From: UBA6623 sp965248235
GTDB lineage: Bacteria > Acidobacteriota > Terriglobia > Bryobacterales > UBA6623
Assembly (NCBI GenBank): GCA_965248235.1
Contig: CBDFIU010000004.1
Location: 1,674,001-1,738,000 of the forward strand
DNA: 64,000 nt
Direction of reading: 5' to 3'
Of this stretch, positions 7,771-17,504 are shown piece after piece (the first letter of the stretch is position 1; every line of letters starts with the position of its first letter). Position numbers and translations under genes: made by a program. A model generated the notes under the pieces. The model did no database searches. It had not been told where the DNA came from and worked only from the letters and a program-made list of their open reading frames with translations.

Positions 7771-9699
7771 ATGAAAGCCGTCTCGAAACCACAGACCGCC
7801 GCCGGGTTCGCGCGGACAGACTGGCTCGTAGCCGCGCGGCCGGGGGGCCGGACCCGGCTTTCCATCGTTCTAGCGGCCCTTTCCCTTCTTTTCGCGTTGA
7901 CCGCTTTCGGGCAGCAGCCCACCCGCGATGATGCCGAACAGCATTATCGGCGCGCACAACAGGCGCTGGAGAGGAAAGACTACGAGACGGCCGCCGAGGC
8001 GTGGAGAGCGATTAGCGCCTTAATGCCTGATCTTCCCGAGGCTCGCGCCAACCTGGGAATGATCTATCACTTGCAGCGCAAGTATGAGCCGGCGATCCGA
8101 GAGTTTCGCGAGGCTTTACGACGGAACCCGCGGCTGCCGGCCGCGAAAATATTGCTCGGCATGGACTATTACCTGACGTCGCGGCCCGAATTGGCGATCG
8201 ACGAGCTGACCGAGGCCGTGGAGATGGATCCTCGAAACGCCGAGGCTCGAAAGTGGCTGGCGTTGAGCCACCTTCAGGCGGGCAACCTTGGCGAAGCCAT
8301 TACAGAGTTCAAGGAGTGTCAACGGCTCGATTCGAGTGATCACGAGCTGATCTTTCATTTGGGCCGAACCTATCGCAAGCTGTCGACGCAAGCCTTCTTC
8401 GTGGTGCGGCAGGATAGGTTCGATTCTGCTTGGTTCTACCTGTTTCGCGGGGAGCAGTTTACGCAGCAAGGCGATACCGGAAAGGCTCTGGAGGAATTGC
8501 GGCACGCCGCGCGCATGGAACCGCAGTTGCCCGGCGTTCACTATAGGATCGGCAAGTTGCTCGAAGCGCGGGATGAGCCGCTGAAGGCTGTCGAGAGCTA
8601 TATCCGGGAAGTGCAGAACTTCCCCAGCCACCTGCTTGCGGCCGCCGGGCTGGTACGCGTCATGACTCAAGTCGGAATGGAAACCGCAGCGACTCAAATC
8701 CGTCGACGGGCGGAGGAGCTGCACGGCGACCGCCCGGCGGCCCTGCGAGCCCTGGCCGCGGCGGCAACCGATTCGCCGGCGGCCCGACAGGACCCTGTAG
8801 CCGCTAAAGATGCACAGCGGATTAGGGAAGCACTACCCGACCTGCAGGCTGGCGCTGACGCATCCTGGAGCGTGAAGGCGAATGCCGCGTTGCTCGCCGG
8901 TGAGCCCGCGGAGGCCCTGGGACTCGTCCGGCGGGCCGCCGCCGACGGAAACGCCGATCAGATCGAATACCAGCAGGCTCGCGCTCACCTCGACCTCGGC
9001 CGACTCGAGGAAGCGCTGCAAGGGTTTCTAACCCTGCACAACCGACACCCGGCCGACGCGGAGTTTGCTTTCTACGTCCAGAAATGCGCCGAAAGACTCT
9101 CGGCGCAGTCCCTGGAATCGTTCGCCTCGCTCGAGCCGAACTCCTACCGCACGCACCAACTCCGGGCCGAGCACCACGCCGCTCGCGAAGAGGACGGCGA
9201 GGCGATCGAGGCGTACCGGCAGGCCTTGGCCCTCAATCCCGAGGCTGCGCAGCTTCATCTGGAAATCGGAACCCTCCACATAAAGCGGCGGCGATACGAG
9301 GAGGCGATCGTCGCCTTGGAAGCCGAATTGAAGAACGACCCCTATTCAGTTCCGGCCTTGGCGCGAACCGGCGAAGCCTATTACCTCACCGGAAAGATCG
9401 CCGAAGCGCAACGGGTCTTATCCAAGGCGGTCGGCATCAACGCGAAGTCCGCCGCCGCTCACAAGGTGCTTGGTCAAGTTTATTTCAAGCAACGGGATTT
9501 CGCTAAATCGGTCGAGCATCTGCAAACCGCTCTGCGCTTCGGTATCGGAGACGGCGCGACCGTGCACTATCTGCTCGGACGGGCGTTTGGGATGTTGGGG
9601 AACCGCGAGGAAGCAGCAAAGCATCTAGCCATCGTGAAGAAGCTGAAAGAAACTCGCAGCGCCATCATCCGAGGGCGCTTCAAGGAATTGGCGAAATGA
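7771..9699 (+). CDS. Large exported TPR protein
   Basis: 642 residues with an N-terminal signal or membrane segment (LSIVLAALSLLFALTAFGQQ) followed by many 34-residue tetratricopeptide repeats. Clear repeats run from about residue 53 (EQHYRRAQQALERKDYETAA) through the NLGMIYHLQRKYEPAIREF type, with a second array from about residue 460 to the end (YRQALALNPEAAQLHLEIGT). The middle part is less regular. It probably acts as a periplasmic scaffold. The next gene on the strand is the body of an Oar-type TonB receptor, and the association of TPR, CRTAC1 and TonB genes is common in Acidobacteriota. No catalytic motif is seen. Confidence 0.88.
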   Translation: MKAVSKPQTAAGFARTDWLVAARPGGRTRLSIVLAALSLLFALTAFGQQPTRDDAEQHYRRAQQALERKDYETAAEAWRAISALMPDLPEARANLGMIYHLQRKYEPAIREFREALRRNPRLPAAKILLGMDYYLTSRPELAIDELTEAVEMDPRNAEARKWLALSHLQAGNLGEAITEFKECQRLDSSDHELIFHLGRTYRKLSTQAFFVVRQDRFDSAWFYLFRGEQFTQQGDTGKALEELRHAARMEPQLPGVHYRIGKLLEARDEPLKAVESYIREVQNFPSHLLAAAGLVRVMTQVGMETAATQIRRRAEELHGDRPAALRALAAAATDSPAARQDPVAAKDAQRIREALPDLQAGADASWSVKANAALLAGEPAEALGLVRRAAADGNADQIEYQQARAHLDLGRLEEALQGFLTLHNRHPADAEFAFYVQKCAERLSAQSLESFASLEPNSYRTHQLRAEHHAAREEDGEAIEAYRQALALNPEAAQLHLEIGTLHIKRRRYEEAIVALEAELKNDPYSVPALARTGEAYYLTGKIAEAQRVLSKAVGINAKSAAAHKVLGQVYFKQRDFAKSVEHLQTALRFGIGDGATVHYLLGRAFGMLGNREEAAKHLAIVKKLKETRSAIIRGRFKELAK

Positions 9700-9725
9700 G
9701 CGCTGCATCTCACGGGGCGCGTTAG

Positions 9726-12644
9726 GCGGCCTGCCGGCCTTACAACTACTCGGCGGAGTACGGCCGGGGCAATTCCGTTCTGAATATCATCACCAAGAGC
9801 GGTACCAACGAGTATCACGGTGTTGTGTATGAGTTCCATCAGAACGACAACCTCAACGCCAACGACTTCTTCCTCAACAGAGCGGGGCAGCCGAAAGCCG
9901 AGTCCAAGCGCAATCAGTTCGGGGCCGCCGGCGGTGGGCCCATTGTGAAGAACAGGGCGTGGTTCTTCGGAGATTTTGAGCGGATGCTTCAACCGAGACC
10001 GAGATCCATCTTCACGCGCGTTCCAACGGCGCGCGAGATGGGAGGGGACCTCTCCGACCTCCATACCACCGCCGGAGAAGTGAAAAACATCTACAACCCA
10101 CTGGACGTGTCCACCAGTGCGGACGGAACACCAATACGCAGCCCGTTTCCCAATAACCAGATCCCGGCTTCCATGATCAACCCTTTCGGGCCGAGGCTCC
10201 TTCCCTTCTGGGGATCCGGTCCGAACAACGCCGGACTCAAGGGTCCCAACGGCGAGCGAACCGAAATCGGGAACCTCCAGTTTCCTCTAACGACGAACAC
10301 GAGCTGGAGGCGGTGGGACATCAAAGGGGACTACCAGGCCACTCAGAATCACCGCTTCATGTATCGTTATTCAAGTAACGTGTTTGAACTTCCGACATTC
10401 CGGGTGTACGGCACGGAGGCGGACAATTTCGGCGAGAACAACAGGAACCCCGGTTGGAACAGCGTTCTTTCCTGGAGCTGGACAGCTTCGCCCACCATGG
10501 TGATCACACAGGGTTTCAACTACACCTTCGTCCTCTGCGATTCCTCTCGGGTGCCGGGCGCTTCGGGCTTTGACGTCAGACCTTTGGGCGGGCCGTTCAA
10601 CGACCCAGACCTTCTGAACTGGGTTAATACGTTTGCCGGCGGGACTGCATTTCCCGCTGTCGGAACCAGCGGCTACGCCTCGTTGGGCACCAACAACACC
10701 GTCGACGAGCCGCATCACAACTTCGGTTACTCGGTAGGAGTCATCAAGACGAGCGGCTCGCACACGCTGAAGGTCGGCTTCCAGGGGAACGTCCGTGACA
10801 CAAATCAGAGAAAGTCCTCCGGTACCGGGGGGAGCTACAGCTTCTCGGGCCGATTCACCCAGGGCCCCAACCCGTTCCTCCCCGATGCGAACACAGGCAA
10901 CGGGCTTGCCGACATGTTGCTCGGTTTTCCGGGCGGTGGCGGCATGGCTTCAGGTTTTACCACAGCCACGAGGAGCAAGTATTTGGGTTGGTATTTGCAG
11001 GACGACTGGCGTGTGACGCCTCGCCTGACCCTCAACCTCGGAGTCCGCTACGAGTTTGAAAGACCCTTCACCGATCGTTTCGACCACTTCTCCCGCTGGA
11101 GCATCGACGCGGTGACTCCTTTAGCACAGATGAGCGGCCCAAACACCGGCAGCGGAACACTAAACGACTACTTCCAAGACCTGGTAGGCAGGCCGCTGCT
11201 GGGCGCCGTCGTCTGGCCCAGCTCTCCCGGATATGACCGGGGCATCGACAAAGGGGACTACAGCAACCTTGCGCCTCGATTGGGATTCGCCTATCGGCTG
11301 ACCGACAAACTGGTCATGCGGGGCGGCCTGGCCAAGATCTACGCGGTCAGCCCGGCTACCTCCACCGTTTCGGCCGTGGGCCCTCCGGGCAATGTGGCGA
11401 ACACGCAGCTGGTAGGTAGCGTTGACGGGATCAATCCCGCCACGACCATTGACGATCCTTTCCCGGCCGGGTTCAACGATCCGATCTTCGATTCCCAAGG
11501 ACTGCTGACTCTTGTAGGCGCGCCATTAATCGTCGGCGCTGCCAACGGCACCACCCATACGCCTTATTTGTGGCAGTGGAACTTTGGATTTGAGTATGAG
11601 CTTCAGGACCAATCCGTTCTCTCCGTCGCCTACGGCGCCAGCCGGGGCGAGCGCCTGCACTACGCCATATTCAACTGCGGGGACCAGATAGCGGAGAAGG
11701 ACTTCACCCGCTTTCGGGAGAGGGTGTTTGAGTCGGTGCCGAATCCGTTCTTCGGGATCATTACAGACCCTACTTCGCCGTTGAGTCTGCCTGAGGTACA
11801 GCTGGGACGCTTGTTGAAGCAAAACCCTCAATTCACGTCCCGAGTCGCCACCCTACCCTCCTATTCGGGCCCCACTCAGAGTGAGTTTAGAAGCACCTTC
11901 GAGTCCTTGCAGATCGGCTATAAGAAGTCCACCAGAGCCGGCCTAAGTCTGCAGCTAGCGTACACATTCTCGAAATTCCCCACGAATGTGGATTCGTTTG
12001 AAGCCGGCTTTTTAGGGCCGAACACAGCTCAGCAAAACCAGGTTTCCTTTGAGGGGGAAAAGTCGCATTCGGCGGAAGACACGACCCACCGCTTGGTTTC
12101 CGGTTGGGTCTACGAGCTTCCCTTCGGCCGCGGCCAACGCTTTGGTTCGGGCATGTCCCCCGCACTCGACAAGATTGTCGGCGGCTGGGAGGTGTCCGGG
12201 ATTATGACGGTCTCCAGCGGATTCCCATTAGGCGACATCGGCGTGTCACCGAACAGAACGGGAGCGTTCTCGGACGGTGGTACCGCGCGGCCTGATTTGG
12301 TCGGCGATGCCTGCCTTTCCAGCGGCCGGTCTCGGTCGGAGAGAATCTCAAGATGGGTGGACGAGAACGCGTTCCAGCATCCGGAACCCTTCACGTTTGG
12401 AAGCGCGCCCCGCAACCTGAATTGCCGCGGGGACGGCTGGAAGAACTTCGACATTTCCATTACGAAGCACATTCCCATCAAGGAGTCGGTGAGGGCGGAG
12501 TTCCGTGCCGAGTTCTTCAATGCTTTCAATCGGACCCAGTTTCGGCACCCCAGTATGACCTTTGGAGGCGGCAACTTTGGGCAGGTGACCAGCCAGGAGA
12601 ACGAACCGCGGATCATTCAGATAGCGTTGAAGATTCACTTCTGA
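9726..12644 (+). pseudogene. Oar-type TonB-dependent receptor lacking its N-terminus
   Basis: The frame opens after a stop at 9723-9725 and at once reads YNYSAEYGRGNSVLNIITKS, a sequence that in intact receptors lies well inside the protein, in the plug domain. The signal peptide, carboxypeptidase-like regulatory domain and TonB box are missing; the TPR gene ends only 26 bases upstream. What remains (about 970 codons) is an almost complete beta-barrel, including NQFGAAGGGPIVKNRAWFFG, YLGWYLQDDWRVTPRLTLNL and a proper C-terminus ending in aromatic IHF. A GTG at 9825 is available but would not give an exported product. It is therefore most likely non-functional. Confidence 0.85.
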
Positions 12645-12696
12645 CCCGGGCGGGATTCTTCCCCACTTGCCTGGGAACTTTCAGGGAATCGGCTAA

Positions 12697-12728
12697 AGGG
12701 CGGGCCTCACGGCCCGCCCTCTTATTTC
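12697..12728 (+). terminator. Rho-independent terminator after the TonB receptor
   Basis: Perfect 10-bp GC stem: AGGGCGGGCC at 12697-12706 pairs with GGCCCGCCCT at 12711-12720 around TCAC, followed by CTTATTTC. It separates the receptor fragment from the next gene. Confidence 0.88.
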
Positions 12729-12759
12729 ATACCCTGCAACTCAGGCATACTAGAGCCTC

Positions 12760-14325
12760 ATGCGACAAGCATCACGTTTAATCTGTCTACTCTGTTTCTG
12801 CCTTGCGCAGGCGGTTGTAACGAAAGGCGGTGAGTGGCCGACGTTCGGACACGATCCACAACGAACGGGTTGGGCTGTCGACGAGCGATCGCTCAGTCCG
12901 GAAACGGTATCCAATCTCGAGTTGAAATGGAAAACGAAGGTCGACAATCAGGGTTCCATGCTCTTCGCGTTGACGGCTCCTATTGTGGCCGTGGACGTGT
13001 CGACGCGCCTCGGTGTGAAGGATGTCGTCTACGTAGCCGGCAGAGAAGGGAAGGTTTTTGCGCTCGATTCCGACACGGGCGAGCTGTTGTGGGAGTGGGA
13101 GGTTCGGTCCTACGCGCTGCCCAACAACGTCGGGCTGCAAGGGACGGTCTATTGCCCCAACGGCGTCAGCGCGACACCGACCTTCGACAAGCGTTCGGGC
13201 ATCCTCTATACGCTCGCCGAGGACGGTGCTCTCTACGGGTTGGACATGGGCAGCGGGAAGGTCCGGTTCGGGCCGGTGCAGTTTGTCGCTCCCTTTGCGA
13301 AGAGTTGGAGCCTCAATCTTGTCGGCGACACGATCTATACGACACTGGCTCAGGGCTGTGGCGGCGGGCTGGGTGGATTCTATTCCATGGATATCAAAGA
13401 TCGGCATCATCCCGTCGTGCGGCAACTCCTTCTCTCCAACACCACCACCGGGGGCGTCTGGGGCCGGGGCGGCCCCATCATTGGCGAAGATGGCCGCGTT
13501 TACGGTTCCACGGCGGACGGCCCTTTCGATCGCGCCCTGGGCGATTACTCGAACACCGTTGTCGCCGCCTCCCTCGACAAACTCGATCTCGTGGATTATT
13601 TCCTACCCCACAATTGGTGGGAGGTTTTTCGGGAAGACCTGGATTACGGTTCCGCCAGCCCGGTCTGGTTCGGCTGGCGGGATTACAATCTGCTCGCCAG
13701 CGGCGCGAAAGAAGGCGTTTTGTATCTGCTCGACGCCGACTCGCTCGGCGGTAAGGATCATCAGACGCCCCTGCTGGCGGGGATCAAATTGGGGAACGAT
13801 CCGAAGTCCAGTTCTTCTTATGGGATTTGGGGAGGGCTCTCGATGTGGCGGGACGAAGAGGGCGACACCTGGCTCTACGTTCCCCTCTACGGGGCCGTAT
13901 CGGAGTCGGCGCCGGAATTCCCCGTAGACCATGGCGCCGGCCAGGACGGCAGCGTCATGGCTTTCAAGGTTGTCGCGGACGGTGAAACCAACAAGCCGGC
14001 CCTGGAGCCCGTTTGGATTTCAGCGAACTTCAAGGTGCCCGATCCTGTCGCTATTGCGAACGGGGTGGTCTTCGTCCTCGAGACCGGCGAAAACCCCGAT
14101 CAGAGGGGTGAGTGGAATAGGTCGGGAGAGGTGGGCGGGCGTACTTCCAACACGAAGCCCGCGGTTCTCCACGCGCTCGATGCCCGAACAGGGAAAGAAC
14201 TCTACAACAGCGGCGAGGCGATGGAAACCTGGGTACACTTCAGCGGGTTGGCCGTCGCCGAAGGTCGTATTTACAGCGTTGACTACGATTCCAACGTGTA
14301 CTGCTTCGGGCTTAAAGGCAAGTAA
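12760..14325 (+). CDS. Exported PQQ-binding-like beta-propeller protein
   Basis: 521 residues with a signal peptide (LICLLCFCLAQAVV). Propeller blades show the PQQ-repeat pattern, for example VVYVAGREGKVFALDSDTGE with LLWEWE, LYTLAEDGALYGLDMGSGKV and VLHALDARTGKELYNSG. The start resembles dehydrogenase-type propellers (WPTFGHDPQRTGWA). The catalytic Asp/Glu pairs and calcium site of quinoprotein alcohol dehydrogenases cannot be confirmed by eye, so the enzyme class is left open; a BamB-like or structural role is possible. It stands alone between a terminator and a convergent TPR gene. Confidence 0.85.
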   Translation: MRQASRLICLLCFCLAQAVVTKGGEWPTFGHDPQRTGWAVDERSLSPETVSNLELKWKTKVDNQGSMLFALTAPIVAVDVSTRLGVKDVVYVAGREGKVFALDSDTGELLWEWEVRSYALPNNVGLQGTVYCPNGVSATPTFDKRSGILYTLAEDGALYGLDMGSGKVRFGPVQFVAPFAKSWSLNLVGDTIYTTLAQGCGGGLGGFYSMDIKDRHHPVVRQLLLSNTTTGGVWGRGGPIIGEDGRVYGSTADGPFDRALGDYSNTVVAASLDKLDLVDYFLPHNWWEVFREDLDYGSASPVWFGWRDYNLLASGAKEGVLYLLDADSLGGKDHQTPLLAGIKLGNDPKSSSSYGIWGGLSMWRDEEGDTWLYVPLYGAVSESAPEFPVDHGAGQDGSVMAFKVVADGETNKPALEPVWISANFKVPDPVAIANGVVFVLETGENPDQRGEWNRSGEVGGRTSNTKPAVLHALDARTGKELYNSGEAMETWVHFSGLAVAEGRIYSVDYDSNVYCFGLKGK

Positions 14326-14336
14326 ACCACGCCGCC

Positions 14337-15932
14337 TTACTTCATTGCCCGCCGGATACCGTTTAGATTCCGCGCCATTGCCTTCGTATTCGGATGAGCC
14401 GGGCCGTAGGTCGACTCCAGGATCGTCAAAGCGCGTTGCGTGTATTCGAGGGCTCCCGGCAAGTCACCCTGTTGCTTGAGAATCGAGCCAATCTTGCTCA
14501 CGGGAATCGCCACGTTGGGGTGCTGCGGTCCCAGCGCTCGCTCGACAATCGCGAGCGCTCGGTGATTGTACGCCAGCGCACCGGTCAAGTCCCCTTGCGC
14601 GAGCAGGATGTCGCCGACGTTTCCGACAGCGGCGGCCAGGTGAGGGTGATCCGTGCGGTAGACCTGCTCGCTGATATCGAGGGACCTTCGGGCGTACTGC
14701 AACGCATCCGACAATTCACCCTGGGCGTGGAGCGCCCGGCTCATGTTGAAATATCCGCGAGCCACCGTCGGATGTCGATTCCCGTGGGTCTTTCGGTCAA
14801 TGGCGAGAGCTTGGCGGGTGTATCGCAAAGCGGCTTCGAAGTTACCTTGGGCTTGAAGAGCTTCCCCGCCGGCAGCCGCGGCCAGGGCAACGCTCGGGTG
14901 TTCAGCACCCAGTGCGTTCTCAGCGGCCGCCAGGGCCCGACGGCTGAACTCTAGAGCCCCGACCGGATCGCCTTGTGCCAGCAGAATCGCGCCGATGTTA
15001 ATCGCGTCGCGAACCACGCTTTCATGCTCCGGTCCGTAGGTTTTTTCGTTGACCCCCAACGCTCGCCGCGCGTGTTCCAGGGCTTCAACCAGGTTGCCCT
15101 GCTCCTTGAGAATCACGGCGACATTGTTGAGATCCCGCGCCACGTCGGCGTGCTCCGGACCATAAAGTTTTTCGTCGATCGCCAAAGCGCGTCGAGCGTG
15201 TTCCAGCGCCGTGGCGAGATCTCCCTGAGCTTGTAGAATCGCGCCGATGTTGTTCGCGGCTATGGCTACGTTCGGATGCTCGCGGCCGTGGATTGCCTCT
15301 GTCATCGCCAGGGCGCGTTGCGCGAACTGAAGAGCTTCGGGGAAGTTTCCTCGGCTCTGGAGGTCCCGGCTGATGTTGCTGACGCCCCCCGCCAATGCCC
15401 CAATCCACTCGACATACTCGTCCGCGACGCTGCTGAGACTGCCGCCGGGCGACCCTTGCTCATCGTGAAGGAGATCGTCGATTTGCGCGGCCTGCGCGTC
15501 GGCCTCTCGAATATGTCCGCTCAACTCCGCAAATTGCTTGCCGGAGACGACGCAGCGGTTATACTTCGCCACGAGGAATTCCCGAAACTCGCGGCTTTGC
15601 CCGACGGCGCCCTTCAGAGATCGCGCTAAAGTGGGGTCCAGTTCGGCGGAGCGCTCCAGACTCTCGCTGAGTCGGCTTTCCAATGCGGCTGCGACAGGCG
15701 CGTATTCCGCCGTGAAATCCGCGATTTCGACGGTTTCCCGCGGGCCGTCGCCGCAAGTGATGATGTTCTTGTCGGATGAATCGGAGCCCCGGGAGAACCA
15801 CAGAAACACTGCCCCTATGACGAGTCCGATTAGGGTCAGAAAGAGCGCGGATCTTCGGGGCGGGGGGGGCGCCTTCGCCGCGGGCGGCTTCCGTTTGGGC
15901 CGCTCACTTGGCTTGGGGCGTCGTCTGCTCAC
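14337..15932 (-). CDS. Membrane-anchored TPR protein of the kinesin-light-chain type
   Basis: 531 residues. A basic, proline-rich N-terminus (SRRRPKPSERPKRKPPAAKA) precedes one membrane segment (ALFLTLIGLVIGAVFLWFSR, about residues 29-48). After a helical region of about 140 residues come eight regular 42-residue TPR_10/TPR_12 repeats of the form ALEHARRALAIDEKLYGPEH then a short linker and NNIGAILQAQGDL. The anchor is typical of N-in, C-out topology. The protein starts 70 bases after the SoxC-like gene on the same strand and may be co-transcribed with it. Protein partners are unknown. Confidence 0.88.
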   Translation of the reverse strand: MSRRRPKPSERPKRKPPAAKAPPPPRRSALFLTLIGLVIGAVFLWFSRGSDSSDKNIITCGDGPRETVEIADFTAEYAPVAAALESRLSESLERSAELDPTLARSLKGAVGQSREFREFLVAKYNRCVVSGKQFAELSGHIREADAQAAQIDDLLHDEQGSPGGSLSSVADEYVEWIGALAGGVSNISRDLQSRGNFPEALQFAQRALAMTEAIHGREHPNVAIAANNIGAILQAQGDLATALEHARRALAIDEKLYGPEHADVARDLNNVAVILKEQGNLVEALEHARRALGVNEKTYGPEHESVVRDAINIGAILLAQGDPVGALEFSRRALAAAENALGAEHPSVALAAAAGGEALQAQGNFEAALRYTRQALAIDRKTHGNRHPTVARGYFNMSRALHAQGELSDALQYARRSLDISEQVYRTDHPHLAAAVGNVGDILLAQGDLTGALAYNHRALAIVERALGPQHPNVAIPVSKIGSILKQQGDLPGALEYTQRALTILESTYGPAHPNTKAMARNLNGIRRAMK

Positions 15933-16001
15933 GCCTGAAAACCGTAGCCCGCTGCTGACGCACTGCCGACCCCACGCGTCGAGTGGAACACACCAGCACC
16001 G

Positions 16002-17240
16002 CTATCCGTCGGCTGCATTCACCCATCCATCGGGGGAGACCTTCCAAGCCTTGATGCCGTTGTGGTGATAGAGCGAGTTTCGCCCTCGCGCGGCAATCAG
16101 TGCCTGGGTAGAGGGTTGGACGTACCCCTGATCGTCGACAGCCCGCGACTGTAAAACGGTCTCGCTGCCGGCCCAGCGCCAAGGAAAGCGAAACCGACTG
16201 AACGCCATCGGTAAACGTGGCTCCTGAACTTCGGCGGCCGCCCAGCTCTCTCCACCATCCGTCGAGACTTCAACCCGCTCGATCGCGCCGCGGCCGGACC
16301 AAGCAAGACCGCGAACCTCGTAATACCCGGCGCCCGTGAGCTTTTGCCTCCCGGAAGGATAAGTAATCACCGACTTTACTTCCATTTCGAAGCTGAATTG
16401 CCTTGACCGACCGTCCGGCAACAACTCCGTGTACTTCGAGGTCTCGTCCTTGGTCATGTGAGGCTGATCGGAAACCTTGATTCGCCTCAGCCACTTGAGG
16501 TTCTGGTTCCCCTCCCACCCCGGCACCACGAGCCTGAGCGGATAGCCCTGTTCCGGCCGCACCGCCTCGCCGTTCTGCGCGTAGGCGACGATCGCATCTT
16601 TCATCCCCTTTTCGATAGGAATACTCCTTTGCATCTTGCAGGCGTCGGCGCCCTCGGCCAACAACCACGTGGCTTCCGCATCGACTCCGCTCTCGTTCAA
16701 GAGCAACGACAGCGGCACGCCCGTCCACTCGCTGCAACTGGCAAGCCCGTGGCTCAGTCGGACCTCGGGAGCCGTCTTAGGACCCCACTCTCCACCGCTG
16801 TTGCCCGAGCACTCAATGAAATAGATACGCGAGACCGACGGCAAACGCTTGATTTCATCTACTGAAAGGATCAAGGGTCGCTCGACCATCCCGTGAATAA
16901 GGAGCTTATGCTCGGCCGGATCGATATTCGGAACTCCGGCGTGGTGCCTTTCGAAATGCAAAGCGGACGGCGTAATCATCCCGTGCGAGTCGGCAAGGGG
17001 CGTTCGGCTCGAGGCGGCCTCCGGCGTTTTCGTCGTGCGCAAGTGGCGAGCGGCTTTCTCGTAGACCGATCGGGCGCCGTATCCGCGAGTCGGCTCCCCC
17101 AACAGTCGCGGAGCCTCGTCGGCGGACTCGGGCTTCTTGCAGGCGCCCAGCACACCGCTGAGAGCTGCGCCAAACGTAATAAAGCGGCGGCGAGTCCCCG
17201 ACTTCGACTCGCCTTCCTTGACGTCCTTGATCGGTCTCAA
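16002..17240 (-). CDS. Sulfite oxidase family molybdoenzyme, SoxC-like
   Basis: 412 residues. A Tat signal (TRRRFITFGAALSGVLGAC) leads into a molybdopterin-binding domain with LHFERHHAGVPNIDPAEHKL, IYFIECSGNSGGEWGPK and LASCSEWTGVPLSLLL, whose cysteine is the expected molybdenum ligand. A C-terminal dimerisation domain follows (GLAWSGRGAIERVEVSTDGG, QSRAVDDQGYVQP). The layout matches sulfane dehydrogenase subunit SoxC. A SoxD cytochrome usually follows soxC, but the next gene here is a TPR protein. The physiological electron acceptor is therefore open, and another oxidoreductase of the family is possible. Confidence 0.85.
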   Translation of the reverse strand: MRPIKDVKEGESKSGTRRRFITFGAALSGVLGACKKPESADEAPRLLGEPTRGYGARSVYEKAARHLRTTKTPEAASSRTPLADSHGMITPSALHFERHHAGVPNIDPAEHKLLIHGMVERPLILSVDEIKRLPSVSRIYFIECSGNSGGEWGPKTAPEVRLSHGLASCSEWTGVPLSLLLNESGVDAEATWLLAEGADACKMQRSIPIEKGMKDAIVAYAQNGEAVRPEQGYPLRLVVPGWEGNQNLKWLRRIKVSDQPHMTKDETSKYTELLPDGRSRQFSFEMEVKSVITYPSGRQKLTGAGYYEVRGLAWSGRGAIERVEVSTDGGESWAAAEVQEPRLPMAFSRFRFPWRWAGSETVLQSRAVDDQGYVQPSTQALIAARGRNSLYHHNGIKAWKVSPDGWVNAADG

Positions 17241-17504
17241 ACGAACCTCCCCGCGCGCGAATGGAACCGGGCTTCGCGAAAAACCCGCTCCAGTATACCG
17301 GAGGCGACGACCCGAACAAAGAGTTGTGTCTTCGTGGTGATGTCAAGCTGCTTGTGTAAAAACTTGGAGGGTGCGATTTTTCCACTCCAGGTTGAAGCGA
17401 TGCGAAGCACGACTTGTGACGTACGGCAGACCGTTGTGCCCATCCGGGCTGGTCCGAACCTTCGCAATACAATAGGGGCGAACCCGGAACTCGCCAACCC
17501 TTCC

